64,000 bases of DNA from Nocardioides sp. 1609 (GCF_004522105.1 NZ_SPUJ01000002.1:62001-126000); one strand, 5' to 3'. Counted from the first letter of the stretch, positions 15,938-24,738 are shown. Notes: generated by a model from the sequence alone, not told the origin. Made by a program: numbers and translations.

Positions 15938-16873
15938 TCACTTCTTGGAGATCAACGACCGGAGGAAGAAGGTCAGGTTCTGCGGGCGCTCGGCGAGGCG
16001 GCGCACGAGGTAGCCGTACCACTCCCCGCCGTAGGGGACGTAGACGCGCACCCGCTCCCCCGAGGTCGCGAGCCGGCGCTGCTCGTCGGGGCGGATGCCG
16101 TAGAGCATCTGGAACTCGTAGCTGCCCTGCGACCGGCCGTAGCGGCTCGCGAGCGACCCGGCGATCGCGATCATCCGGGGGTCGTGGGTGGCGATCATCG
16201 GGTAGCCCTCGCCCGCGAGCAGGACCTTGAGGCACCGCACGTAGGACTTGTCGACGTCGATCCGGTCGGTGAAGGCGACCTCGTCGGGCTCGTTGTAGGC
16301 GCCCTTGCACAGCCGCACCCGCGACCCCTCGTGCGCCAGGGCGCGACAGTCGGCTTCGGTGCGGTGCAGGTAGGCCTGCAGGACCGCACCGGTCTCGGGG
16401 AAGTCCTTGCGCAGGTCGCGCAGGACGGCGAGGGTCCGGTCGGTCGTGGTGTGGTCCTCCATGTCGAGGGTGACCGTCGTGCCTGCGTTGCGCGCGGCCC
16501 GGCAGATGACGCGCGCGTTCTCCAGCGCCACCCGGTCGCCGACGTCGGGCAGCGCCTGGCCGATCGCGGAGAGCTTCACCGACACCTCGGCGTGGCGGGC
16601 CAGCCCGCGCCGGCCGAGCGCCTTCAGCAGCTCGACGTACGCCGCCACGGTGGCATCGGCCCGGGCGACGTCGAGGGTGTCCTCGCCCAGGAAGTCCAGG
16701 GTCACCGCCAGGCCGTCGTCGACGAGCGCCGCGGTGGCCCCGACCGCGGCGTCGGTCGTCTCGCCCGGGACGTAGCCCGTGACGATCCCGGAGGTCACCG
16801 GGAGCGTGCTGACCACCTTCTTGACCCCGCTGCTGCGGGAGAGGAGCAGGATCGGCTGGCGGAGCAGGGACAT
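15938..16873 (-). CDS. Proline dehydrogenase (monofunctional, FAD-dependent)
   Basis: 311 residues, the size of stand-alone PRODH enzymes such as mycobacterial PruB. TIM-barrel motifs are TVTLDMEDHTTTDRTLAVL, VRLCKGAYNEPDEVAF, YEFQMLYGIR and the substrate/FAD-binding RVYVPYGGEWYGYLVRRLAERPQN. It oxidises proline to pyrroline-5-carboxylate. The partner P5C dehydrogenase is not in the window. It lies 93 bp upstream of proC, whose product runs the reverse chemistry. Both have their own leaderless-type promoters, so they can be controlled separately. Confidence 0.93.
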   Translation of the reverse strand: MSLLRQPILLLSRSSGVKKVVSTLPVTSGIVTGYVPGETTDAAVGATAALVDDGLAVTLDFLGEDTLDVARADATVAAYVELLKALGRRGLARHAEVSVKLSAIGQALPDVGDRVALENARVICRAARNAGTTVTLDMEDHTTTDRTLAVLRDLRKDFPETGAVLQAYLHRTEADCRALAHEGSRVRLCKGAYNEPDEVAFTDRIDVDKSYVRCLKVLLAGEGYPMIATHDPRMIAIAGSLASRYGRSQGSYEFQMLYGIRPDEQRRLATSGERVRVYVPYGGEWYGYLVRRLAERPQNLTFFLRSLISKK

Positions 16874-16879
16874 GGCCCC

Positions 16880-16885
16880 AGGCTA
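16880..16885 (-). promoter_or_regulatory. -10 hexamer TAGCCT, leaderless proline dehydrogenase start
   Basis: Six nt separate the hexamer from ATG 16873 on the minus strand. Confidence 0.5.
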
Positions 16886-16929
16886 TGCCGGACCCGTCCA
16901 CCGGAGTACCGGACCCGGGACGTACCTCC

Positions 16930-16935
16930 TACGCT
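16930..16935 (+). promoter_or_regulatory. -10 hexamer TACGCT, leaderless start at 16943
   Basis: Seven nt separate the hexamer from ATG 16943. Confidence 0.5.
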
Positions 16936-16942
16936 GCACCGC

Positions 16943-17923
16943 ATGTCGCGACTGCACGACGCCCTGCCCCCGCACCCCGTCGCCGTCCCCGACGAGCTCG
17001 AGGCGGCCTGGACGTGGATGGAGGCCCGCGGCCACGGCGGCGGGCCCGACGAGCGCCCCCACCTGACCGCCTACCCCGGCACCCGCGTCCTCGGTCCCGT
17101 GTTCACGCCCGGGACGCTCGAGGGCTGGTTCACGCCCGACAGCGCCGCGGCCCGCCGGCTGCGCCCCATCGCCGACGCCGCCGGTGACGGCTCGCTGCTC
17201 GCGCTCTGGGAGGACGACGGCGGGCACACCCGCGCGGTCGTGCTGGGCTCCGAGGGCGCCGCGCACCAGGTCGCGGACTCCGCACGCGACCTGCTCGCGC
17301 TCCTCGCCGTCGGCTACGACGAGGTCACCGAGTACTCCCTCGGCCTGCCACCGGACGACGAGGACGCGGTCGAGGCCGTCGGCGCGTTCCGCGCCTGGGT
17401 CCGCGACACCTTCGACCTCGAGGTGCCCGAGGAGTGGCCGGGCGTCGAGGACGACGCCTTCTCGGCCTGGGTGCGCCGCGAGCTCGGCGAGCCCGAGCCC
17501 GAGCCGACGCCGGTCCCGTCGTCCGACACCGAGATCGGCGGCGACATCGAGGTCGTCCTCGCCGCCCTCGGCACGCCCGACGGGTCACCGGAGGTCCGGG
17601 CGCTCGCCGCGCTCCTCGACGTCGCGCTGGTCGACGACGGGCTCCGCAGGGCCGGTCGGTCGCTGCGGGGTCGTGGGGTCGAGGTCCGCTTCGAGCGCGG
17701 CGTGCTGACGACGGTCTTCCTCGACGAGACCCCGCTCGACCGTCTGGTCGCCGGGCTGCCCGCGCCCGCCCGGGCCGACGACGTCCTCGCCCTGCTCGGG
17801 GAGCCCGAGCGGCGCTCGGAGGGGTGGCTCCGCTTCGTCGTCCGCGAACGGTTCCTGCACCTGAGCACCGACGGCGACGGCGAGATCGGCCGGGTCACGG
17901 TCATGCTGGACGCACCGCGGTAG
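16943..17923 (+). CDS. Hypothetical acidic protein, two-part
   Basis: 326 residues, strongly acidic, without signal peptide or membrane segments. The N-terminal half holds HDALPPHPVAVPDELEAAW and GTRVLGPVFTPGTLEGWFTP, and the arrangement recalls SUKH/SMI1-like proteins. A Pro/Glu linker (EPEPEPTPVPSS) leads to a C-terminal domain with RALAALLDVALVDDGLRRAG and a C-terminal beta-rich part. It may be an immunity-type or regulatory protein, but no family is certain. It stands alone, divergent from proline dehydrogenase. Confidence 0.65.
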   Translation: MSRLHDALPPHPVAVPDELEAAWTWMEARGHGGGPDERPHLTAYPGTRVLGPVFTPGTLEGWFTPDSAAARRLRPIADAAGDGSLLALWEDDGGHTRAVVLGSEGAAHQVADSARDLLALLAVGYDEVTEYSLGLPPDDEDAVEAVGAFRAWVRDTFDLEVPEEWPGVEDDAFSAWVRRELGEPEPEPTPVPSSDTEIGGDIEVVLAALGTPDGSPEVRALAALLDVALVDDGLRRAGRSLRGRGVEVRFERGVLTTVFLDETPLDRLVAGLPAPARADDVLALLGEPERRSEGWLRFVVRERFLHLSTDGDGEIGRVTVMLDAPR

Positions 17924-17939
17924 CCCCCGCGGGCGTACA

Positions 17940-17964
17940 CCGGGAGGAGTACCTCTCCTCCCGG
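17940..17964. terminator. Perfect 10-bp hairpin between 17923 and the MMPL gene
   Basis: CCGGGAGGAG, loop TACCT, CTCCTCCCGG. It may end the preceding transcript. Since it is 65 bp upstream of the MMPL start, an operator role is also possible. Confidence 0.6.
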
Positions 17965-18028
17965 GCAGAGGCGGAGTCACTCCCCCAGCACGACGCGCCG
18001 GACCCACCGCGACGGCGAGGGTCGGGGC

Positions 18029-20203
18029 ATGGACACCACCACCACCCCACCCCACCCCGGCACACCGCCCGGTCCCACCCGCTCGCGCCTGACGCGGGCC
18101 CTGCACGCCCACCCACGACGCGCCCTCCTGGCCGTCTTCCTCTTCGTGCTCGTCGCCGGCGCGTTCGGCGGCCCGGTCGCCGGGGCGCTGGACTCCGAGG
18201 GCGGCTTCGCCCCCGCCGACTCCGACTCCGCACTCGCGGTCGAGCGGCTTGAGGAGGCCTCCGGGCGGACGCCGTCCGCCGGGATCGTCGCGCTCGTCGA
18301 CACCGGCACCGGCGCCGGCGCCGGCACGGCGGACGACGTGGACGCCGCCGCCCGCACCCTCGCCGGCCTGGACGGCGTCGCCGAGGTGCTGCCAGCCGGC
18401 GCCGCCCGCGACGGCTCGTCGGCGCTCGTCGTCGCCGTGCTCGACGCGGCCGCCGACGAGGAGGCCGTCGCCGAGGCCGCCCTGACGGCGTTCGAGGACG
18501 ACGACGCGGTCACCCTGGGCGGACCCGCGGTGACCGGTCTCCAGATCGGCGAGCGGGTCGGTGAGGACCTCGGCCGCGCCGAGATGCTGGCCTTCCCGGT
18601 CCTGGTGCTGCTGTCGCTGCTGTTCTTCGGCGGCCGGGCCGCCGTGCTGCCCCTGGTGGTCGGGGCGACCACCGTGCTCGGCACCTTCCTCGCGCTGGCC
18701 GGCATCAACCAGGTGTACGGGCTCAGCGTCTTCGCCCTCAACCTCGTCATCGGTCTCGGGCTCGGCCTGGCCATCGACTACACGCTCTTCCTGCTCAGCC
18801 GCTACCGCGAGGAGCTGGAGCGGCAGGGCGCCGGCGTCGGCGCCGTCCTGACGACGATGCGTACCGCCGGCCGCACCGTCGTCTTCTCCGCCGCCACGGT
18901 GGCGGTCGCGCTGGCGACCCTCACCGTCTTCCCGATGGGCTTCCTGAAGTCGATGGGCCTCGCCGGTGCCGTCGTCGCCGTGGTCGCCGCCGCGGCCGCC
19001 CTGGTGATCTCCCCGGCCGTCTTCGGCCTGTGGGGCGCGAAGCTGGCCCGGCGCCGCACGAGGGGCGCCGCGGGCTCGTCGTCGGAGGGCCGCTGGTACC
19101 GCCTCTCGCACGCCGTGATGGCGCGACCGGGCGCGGTCGCAGCGGTCACCGCCGCCGTCATGCTCGTCCTCGCGGCGCCCGCGCTGCGGGCCGAGTGGAC
19201 GCCGGTCGACAGCAGCGCCGTGCCGACCGACCTGAGCGCCCGCACGGTCGCCGACACCCTCGCTTCCGAGTACGACGGCGCCGGCACCACGCCCGTGCTG
19301 GCCGCCGTCCGGGCCGGCGGGACCGACGGGGCCGCCGAGGCCGCGTCGTTCGCCGGCGCCGCGTCGCTGCTGCCCGGCGTCCTCACCCCGGCCGAGGCCG
19401 TCGAGGTCGGACCGGGCACCTGGCAGGTCGACCTCACCGTCGACGGCGACCCCGAGGGCGAGGCCGCCCAACGTGTCGTCGCCGAGGTGCGCGAGCTGGC
19501 GGACGACCGGGGCACCGACGTCCTGGTCGGCGGTCCGGCCGCGGAGTTCGTCGACCAGCAGGCGGCGATCGGCGACGCCCTGCCGCTGGCCGCGGGGCTG
19601 CTCGTGCTGCTCACCGTCCTGGTGCTCTGGCTGATGACCGGCTCGGTCGTGCTGCCGCTCAAGGCCGTCGTGATGAACACCCTCACCGCCGGGGTCGCCC
19701 TCGGCGCGCTCACCTTCGTCTACCAGGACGGCCGTCTCACGGGACTCCTCGGCTACACGCCGAACGGCGGCGTCGAGCCCACCAACTTCCTGGTGGCCGC
19801 CGCCGTGGTCTTCGCCCTGTCGACCGACTACGGCGTCTTCCTCCTCGGCCGGATCAAGGAGGCCCGCGAGTCGGGGCTCACCGAGCGCGAGGCGGTCGCG
19901 ACCGGGCTGGGCCGCACCGGGAGCGTCGTCACCGCCGCCGCGATCCTGCTCGCGGTCGCGATCGGGGCGTTCAGCACCAGCTCGATCTCCTTCATCCAGC
20001 AGATCGGGATCGCGACCGCGGTCGGCGTGCTGGTCGACGCCTTCGTCGTCCGCTCGTTCCTGGTTCCGGCCCTGATGGGCCTGCTCGGCAAGTGGAACTG
20101 GTGGGCCCCGATGCCGCTGCGCCGGCTGCACGACCGGATCGGCCTCTCCGAGGGTGAGCCCGCCCCCGCGGCGCCGGTCAGGGTCCTGGAACGTACTCCC
20201 TGA
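18029..20203 (+). CDS. MMPL/RND superfamily exporter
   Basis: 724 residues with the duplicated RND layout. TM1 is near 33-50, a large extracytoplasmic loop with the conserved VGGPAVTG-like segment follows, then TM2-6 (LAFPVLVLLSLLFFGGRAAV, VFALNLVIGLGLGLAIDYTLFLLSRYREE). The second half repeats this with FALSTDYGVFLLGRIKEARE. The GLGLAIDYTLFLLSRYREE and STDYGVF segments hold the conserved Asp-Tyr proton-relay positions of MMPL proteins. These transporters export lipids, glycolipids or drugs. A histidine kinase/response regulator pair follows 42 bp downstream and may control it. The substrate is unknown. Confidence 0.9.
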   Translation: MDTTTTPPHPGTPPGPTRSRLTRALHAHPRRALLAVFLFVLVAGAFGGPVAGALDSEGGFAPADSDSALAVERLEEASGRTPSAGIVALVDTGTGAGAGTADDVDAAARTLAGLDGVAEVLPAGAARDGSSALVVAVLDAAADEEAVAEAALTAFEDDDAVTLGGPAVTGLQIGERVGEDLGRAEMLAFPVLVLLSLLFFGGRAAVLPLVVGATTVLGTFLALAGINQVYGLSVFALNLVIGLGLGLAIDYTLFLLSRYREELERQGAGVGAVLTTMRTAGRTVVFSAATVAVALATLTVFPMGFLKSMGLAGAVVAVVAAAAALVISPAVFGLWGAKLARRRTRGAAGSSSEGRWYRLSHAVMARPGAVAAVTAAVMLVLAAPALRAEWTPVDSSAVPTDLSARTVADTLASEYDGAGTTPVLAAVRAGGTDGAAEAASFAGAASLLPGVLTPAEAVEVGPGTWQVDLTVDGDPEGEAAQRVVAEVRELADDRGTDVLVGGPAAEFVDQQAAIGDALPLAAGLLVLLTVLVLWLMTGSVVLPLKAVVMNTLTAGVALGALTFVYQDGRLTGLLGYTPNGGVEPTNFLVAAAVVFALSTDYGVFLLGRIKEARESGLTEREAVATGLGRTGSVVTAAAILLAVAIGAFSTSSISFIQQIGIATAVGVLVDAFVVRSFLVPALMGLLGKWNWWAPMPLRRLHDRIGLSEGEPAPAAPVRVLERTP

Positions 20204-20232
20204 GGACGACGACCGACCCGGTCCGCCACCGC

Positions 20233-20238
20233 TACCGT
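20233..20238 (+). promoter_or_regulatory. -10 hexamer TACCGT, leaderless kinase start
   Basis: Six nt separate the hexamer from GTG 20245. Confidence 0.5.
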
Positions 20239-20244
20239 CGGGAC

Positions 20245-21393
20245 GTGACCCGCCTGCCGCCGCTGCCCCCACGCGTCCTGGACGTCGTGGGGGCCGCGGC
20301 GTGCGCGGCCGCGATGATCATCGAGCTCGCGCGCAGCACGAAGTCGGACCCGAGCGTCCCCGCCGTCGTCGCGATCGTGGTCGCCAGCCTCCCCGTGCTG
20401 CTGCGCCGCGACCGCCCGGTGCTCGCCATGGCGGTCGCGATGGTCACCCTCGTCGGGGTGGTCAGCACCTCCGACATCTATCAGGCGATCCCGGCCCCGG
20501 CCGTCGTCTGCGCCTACACCCTCGCCGACCGCCTCGGTCGTCGCGCCGCGCTCGCGGCCGGGGCCGCGTCCGCGCCGGTGGTGCTGGCGATCCTGCTCAC
20601 CTACAGCCCGCACTCGGTCTTCGACTGGGACACCGCTCGCAACCTCGGCCTGGTCGCCCTCCCGCTCGTCCTCGGCGTCGCCGCCCACGACCGCCGCTGC
20701 TACACCGCCGCCCTGGTCGACCGCGCCGAGTCCGCGGAGCGGAGCCGCGAGGAGGAGGCGCTGCGCCGCGTCGGCGAGGAACGGCTGCGGATCGCGCGCG
20801 ACGTCCACGACGTCGTGGCCCACGCGATGGTGGCGATCAACGTGCAGGCCGGCGTGGGGGCGCACCTCCTGGAGCGCGACCCCGAGCGGGCCCACGCCGC
20901 CCTGCGCGACATCAAGCGGGTCAGCGGCGAGGCGCTCGGCGACCTGCGCTCGATGCTCGGGCTGCTCCGCGACGACGACCACGACACCCCGGTCCGTCCG
21001 GTGCAGGGCCTCGCCGAGATCGACGACCTGCGCGACGGGCTCGGCTCGGCCGGGGTCGACCTCGACGTCCGGATCGACCCCGAGGTCGCCGCGCTCCCGG
21101 CGAGCGTGGGGGCGACCGGCTACCGGATCGTGCAGGAGGCGCTGACCAACGTGATGCGGCACGCCGGCCCGACGGCCGCGCGGGTCCACGTCAGCCGCGC
21201 CGACGACGTCGTCCTCATCGAGGTCGAGGACGACGGCGGCGCGGCCCCGGCCGCCCTCGACGGCACCGGCTCCGGCAACGGGCTGCGCGGCATGCACGAG
21301 CGGGCGGCCGCGGTCGGCGGGACGCTCGAGGCGGGCCCGCGGGCCGAGGGCGGCTGGCGGGTCCGCGCGTCGCTGCCGGTGGGGGCGCCGTGA
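20245..21393 (+). CDS. Sensor histidine kinase, NarL/DesK-type (HisKA_3)
   Basis: 382 residues. The first about 150 hold four to five membrane helices with little outside the membrane, typical of intramembrane-sensing kinases. The dimerisation helix has RLRIARDVHDVVAHAMVAIN with the phospho-acceptor His in RDVHD. The ATPase domain has GYRIVQEALTNVMRHAGP (N-box), an EVEDDGG D-box and GSGNGLRGMHERAAAVGG (G-box). The stop overlaps the response regulator start by 4 nt (GTGA), so the two are translationally coupled. The likely stimulus is membrane stress, which would suit the adjacent MMPL exporter, but that is inference. Confidence 0.92.
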   Translation: MTRLPPLPPRVLDVVGAAACAAAMIIELARSTKSDPSVPAVVAIVVASLPVLLRRDRPVLAMAVAMVTLVGVVSTSDIYQAIPAPAVVCAYTLADRLGRRAALAAGAASAPVVLAILLTYSPHSVFDWDTARNLGLVALPLVLGVAAHDRRCYTAALVDRAESAERSREEEALRRVGEERLRIARDVHDVVAHAMVAINVQAGVGAHLLERDPERAHAALRDIKRVSGEALGDLRSMLGLLRDDDHDTPVRPVQGLAEIDDLRDGLGSAGVDLDVRIDPEVAALPASVGATGYRIVQEALTNVMRHAGPTAARVHVSRADDVVLIEVEDDGGAAPAALDGTGSGNGLRGMHERAAAVGGTLEAGPRAEGGWRVRASLPVGAP

Positions 21394-22076
21394 CCGGCAC
21401 CGGCAGCATCCGGGTGCTGCTCGTCGACGACCAGACGCTGGTGCGCGCCGGGTTCCGCGCCCTGCTCGAGTCCGAGCCCGACATCGAGGTCGTCGGCGAG
21501 GCCGTCGACGGCGAGCAGGCCGTGGCGCGCGCCGTCGCGACGACGCCGGACGTCGTGCTGATGGACATCCGGATGCCGCGGGTCGACGGCCTCGAGGCCA
21601 CCGCCCGGATCACCGGCGACGCGCGGCTGCGAGGCACCCGGGTCGTCGTCCTGACGACGTTCGAGCTCGACGAGTACGTCTTCGGGGCGCTGCGGGCCGG
21701 CGCCTCGGGGTTCCTGCTGAAGGACATCGAGCCGGTGGCGCTGATCGACGCCGTCCGGCTGGTGCACGACGGTCAGGCGCTGCTCGCGCCGCAGGTCACG
21801 CGGCGCCTGATCGAGGCCTACGTGGCGGCCGGCGCCCCGGAGCCGGTGCCCGCACCGGCCCCGGACGCCGCTCGGCTCGCCGACCTCACCCCCCGTGAAC
21901 GGGAGGTCCTCGCCCTGGTCGGGCGGGGCCTCTCGAACCACGAGATCGCCGCGCACCTGGTGCTGTCGCCGTTGACGGCGAAGACCCACGTGTCGCGGCT
22001 GTTCCTCAAGCTGGGCGCGCGCGACCGCGCCCAGCTCGTGGTGACCGCCTACGAGACGGGGATCGTCAGCGCGTGA
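21390..22076 (+). CDS. LuxR/NarL-family response regulator
   Basis: 228 residues. The receiver domain is IRVLLVDDQTLVRAGFRALL with the phospho-Asp in VVLMDIRMPRVDG, switch Thr in VVVLTTFELDEYVF, and Lys in GFLLKDIEP. The LuxR HTH is LTPREREVLALVGRGLSNHE and SPLTAKTHVSRLFLKLG. It is coupled to the upstream kinase. Its last about 70 bp were copied into the downstream tandem duplication and reappear at 23411-23485. Its stop codon overlaps, by 11 bp, the stop of the convergent secreted-protein gene. Confidence 0.94.
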   Translation: MTGTGSIRVLLVDDQTLVRAGFRALLESEPDIEVVGEAVDGEQAVARAVATTPDVVLMDIRMPRVDGLEATARITGDARLRGTRVVVLTTFELDEYVFGALRAGASGFLLKDIEPVALIDAVRLVHDGQALLAPQVTRRLIEAYVAAGAPEPVPAPAPDAARLADLTPREREVLALVGRGLSNHEIAAHLVLSPLTAKTHVSRLFLKLGARDRAQLVVTAYETGIVSA

Positions 22077-23410
22077 CGCCGAAGGACCGGGCGCCGGGAC
22101 GGACCTCGGTCGGGGCCTCGCCGGGGGTGCCGGTGCCGCTGACCTGGAACGGGATCGCGCCGACGGAGGAGTAGAGGTACCCGGACGAGGCGTGCTCGCC
22201 GACGGTGAGCGGCGCGTAGCGCACCGTGACCGTGCAGGACTCACCGGGCGCGAGCCCGACCGCGCTCTCCATCTCGGCACAGGTGAACGGGCTGGTGCCG
22301 AAGACGTCGTAGGTGAAGTTGGTGAAGTCGAGGTTCCCGCCGAGGATCTGGATGCTCTGGTCGCTGTCGTTGACGGCCTCGAAGGTGTGCAGCACGGACT
22401 CGGAGACCGCGACCTCACCGAAGTCGTGGCTCGACGGGTCGATGAAGACCGGGGAGGCCAGGTCGACCACGGTCGAGGCCCCGCGAGCACCGGTGAGGAC
22501 GAGACGGCCGGAGGCGAGCTGGTTGCTGCCCTCCGTGCGCCGGACGTCGACGGTGCAGCTGCGGCCGGGTGCGAGGGAGACCTTGCAGGTGGTCGCCACG
22601 ACCTCGAAGCCCGCCGGCGGTGCGGCACGCTTGCGCGCCTCGGTCGGGAAGTCGCTCTCGTCGGTCTCGATCGCCAGCCGGAGCGCACCGGTGCGGGCCT
22701 GGCCGGTGTTCGTCAGCACGACCCGGACCGAGTCCGAGGGAGCCGGGGCGCGCAGCCCGGCGCCAGTGCGCTCGTCGGGGAGCTCGGACGTCGCGAGGAG
22801 CGGGACGACGACCCGGGCGTCGTCCGCGGTGAGCCGGGCGGGGGCGATGGTGACGGCCGCGCGCGGGGTCACCGCGGTCGAGGTGCAGACGGCCTGGGGA
22901 CGGCGCGAGTAGCAGACCCGCACGCGGTAGTCGCCCTCGACGAAGCGCTGGCCGACGCGGCGGGTGGCCTTCGCGCTGAGCGAGTCACCGGCAGGCAGCC
23001 GCCGCACCGCCGCACGGCCGAACAGGGCGCGCTTGCCGCCGTCCTGCGGGAGCAGGTAGAAGCGGACGAACTGCGCCGAGCGCGGGAAGGCGGTGACGTT
23101 CTTGAGCGTGTAGCCCACGGTGACCTCGGTGCCGAGGGTGGTCGGCTCGTAGGACGTCGTGAGGTTGGTGACCTGGACGCGCTTCGGGGCAGCGGCCCCG
23201 GCGCTCTCGGCGTGGGCCGAGGACGGGAGCCCGGTGAGGGTCGCCGCGGCGACCGCGGCGAGCAGGGACAGGGAGAGGAACGGGGTTTTCAGCACGGGCG
23301 ACATCGTGGCCGCGTTGCCTCCCGCTGTCCGAGGAACCCGCGAAGTCCACCCGATCGGCCACCCCCGACGTCCGCCCGGGCTACGCCGTACGCCGGCGCA
23401 GGTCGCGGGC
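22001..23410. repeat. Tandem duplication, copy 1 (unit about 1.41 kb)
   Basis: It runs from the 3' end of the response regulator gene through the first secreted ASH-domain gene to a short remnant of the ABC permease 3' end. The sequence beginning GTTCCTC.AGCTGGGCGCGC at 22001 recurs at 23411 with one mismatch. Just before 23411 the permease-like text CGCCGGCGCAGG.TCGCGG is joined to it, marking the recombination junction at about 23401-23412. Confidence 0.88.
22066..23304 (-). CDS. Secreted CARDB/ASH-domain protein, paralogue 1
   Basis: 412 residues with a Sec signal peptide (LSLSLLAAVAAATLTGLPSSAHA, cleavage after AHA about residue 32). A CARDB-like domain follows (VTNLTTSYEPTTLGTEVTVGYTLKN). 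The C-terminal half is a choice-of-anchor D/ASPM-SPD2-Hydin type domain: SHDFGEVAVSESVLHTFEAV, LAPGESCTVTVRYAPLTVG, FQVSGTGTP. Four Cys in pairs (CKVSLAPGRSC and CAEM...C) suggest extracytoplasmic disulfides. Residues 1-166 and the last about 23 are identical to the paralogue at 23476-24738, but the middle differs strongly. There is no sortase motif. It is probably an exported adhesin-like or binding protein; ligand unknown. Confidence 0.85.
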   Translation of the reverse strand: MSPVLKTPFLSLSLLAAVAAATLTGLPSSAHAESAGAAAPKRVQVTNLTTSYEPTTLGTEVTVGYTLKNVTAFPRSAQFVRFYLLPQDGGKRALFGRAAVRRLPAGDSLSAKATRRVGQRFVEGDYRVRVCYSRRPQAVCTSTAVTPRAAVTIAPARLTADDARVVVPLLATSELPDERTGAGLRAPAPSDSVRVVLTNTGQARTGALRLAIETDESDFPTEARKRAAPPAGFEVVATTCKVSLAPGRSCTVDVRRTEGSNQLASGRLVLTGARGASTVVDLASPVFIDPSSHDFGEVAVSESVLHTFEAVNDSDQSIQILGGNLDFTNFTYDVFGTSPFTCAEMESAVGLAPGESCTVTVRYAPLTVGEHASSGYLYSSVGAIPFQVSGTGTPGEAPTEVRPGARSFGVTR

Positions 23411-23485
23411 GTTCCTCGAGCTGGGCGCGCGCGACCGCGCCCAGCTCGTGGTGACCGCCTACGAGACGGGGATCGTCAGCGCGTG
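23411..23485 (+). pseudogene. Response regulator 3'-end relic
   Basis: This piece repeats the last codons of the regulator gene (translated LGARDRAQLVVTAYETGIVSA and TGA) but has no upstream domain. It is a scar of the tandem duplication and not a gene. Confidence 0.9.
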
Positions 23486-24738
23486 ACGCCGAAGGACCGG
23501 GCGCCGGGACGGACCTCGGTCGGGGCCTCGCCGGGGGTGCCGGTGCCCGTCATGGACGCCAGCGCGGGTCCGCCGGTCGTCAGCAGGGCCACGAAGGCCG
23601 TGCGGTCACCCTCCGACTGCGGCTCGAAGACCACGGTCACCGTGCAGGAACCGCCCGCGGGGACCGGGAGCGGCTCGAGCGTCACGGGGTCGTAGTCGTC
23701 GCAGGTGAAGGAGGCGTCGTCCTCGAAGCTGAAGTAGAAGCTGTCGGTGTCGCTCAGCAGGCCGTTGTACACCGACACGTCCTCGTCGCTGTCGTTGTGC
23801 AGGACGTAGGTCCTCGTCGCCGACTCCGAGACCTGGACGTCGCCGAAGTCGTGGGTGCTCGGCGTGAAGCGCACCGGCGGGACCAGGTCGACACCGGCCA
23901 CGGCGCCGCGGGCACCGGTGACGACGAGCCGGTCGGAGGCGAACGGGTTGCTGCCCTCGGTGCGGGTCACGTCGACGGTGCAGCTACGACCGGGTGCGAG
24001 CGAGACCTTGCAGGTCGTGGCCGCGACCTCGAAGTTGGTCGACGGCTCGGCGGCACGGCCCTCGAGCAGGGGCGGCAGGCCCGTGTCCCCGGCCTCGATC
24101 GCCAGCTTGAGCGCACCGGTGCGGGCCTGGCCGGTGTTGGTGAGCACGACCCGGGCCGACTCCTCGGGAGCCTCGGCGCGCAGCCGGGAGATGGCGCGGA
24201 CCGACTGCCTCACGGGGAGGAACATCTCGGGCACCGGGACGGCGACCGTGCCGTCGTCCGCGGTGAGCCGGGCGGGGGCGATGGTGACGGCCGCGCGCGG
24301 GGTCACCGCGGTCGAGGTGCAGACGGCCTGGGGACGGCGCGAGTAGCAGACCCGCACGCGGTAGTCGCCCTCGACGAAGCGCTGGCCGACACGGCGGGTG
24401 GCCTTCGCGCTGAGCGAGTCACCGGCAGGCAGCCGCCGCACCGCCGCGCGGCCGAACAGGGCGCGCTTGCCGCCGTCCTGCGGGAGCAGGTAGAAGCGGA
24501 CGAACTGCGCCGAGCGCGGGAAGGCGGTGACGTTCTTGAGCGTGTAGCCCACGGTGACCTCGGTACCGAGGGTGGTCGGCTCGTAGGACGTCGTGAGGTT
24601 GGTGACCTGGACGCGCTTCGGGGCAGCGGCCCCGGCGCTCTCGGCGTGGGCCGAGGACGGGAGCCCGGTGAGGGTCGCCGCGGCGACCGCGGCGAGCAGG
24701 GACAGGGAGAGGAACGGGGTTTTCAGCACGGGCGACAT
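23476..24738 (-). CDS. Secreted CARDB/ASH-domain protein, paralogue 2
   Basis: 420 residues with the same signal peptide and N-terminal CARDB-like domain as paralogue 1. The linker and central part diverge (PEMFLPVRQSVRAISRLRAE against the other copy's ATSELPDERTGAGLRAP). The C-terminal ASH-type domain reads STHDFGDVQVSESATRTYVL and AGGSCTVTVVFEPQSEGDRT and ends with the same RPGARSFGVTR. Cys pairs are retained in different spacing (SFTCDDYDPV). Identical ends with divergent centre suggest gene conversion at the termini or exchange of the middle by recombination. It lies downstream of the ABC permease in the same direction, so it may be co-transcribed. Confidence 0.85.
   Translation of the reverse strand: MSPVLKTPFLSLSLLAAVAAATLTGLPSSAHAESAGAAAPKRVQVTNLTTSYEPTTLGTEVTVGYTLKNVTAFPRSAQFVRFYLLPQDGGKRALFGRAAVRRLPAGDSLSAKATRRVGQRFVEGDYRVRVCYSRRPQAVCTSTAVTPRAAVTIAPARLTADDGTVAVPVPEMFLPVRQSVRAISRLRAEAPEESARVVLTNTGQARTGALKLAIEAGDTGLPPLLEGRAAEPSTNFEVAATTCKVSLAPGRSCTVDVTRTEGSNPFASDRLVVTGARGAVAGVDLVPPVRFTPSTHDFGDVQVSESATRTYVLHNDSDEDVSVYNGLLSDTDSFYFSFEDDASFTCDDYDPVTLEPLPVPAGGSCTVTVVFEPQSEGDRTAFVALLTTGGPALASMTGTGTPGEAPTEVRPGARSFGVTR

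Noticed and set aside
17585..20272. 895-codon open frame on the minus strand over the MMPL gene
   Set aside because: GC-rich shadow. The translated product is low-complexity and the plus-strand RND motifs are clear.
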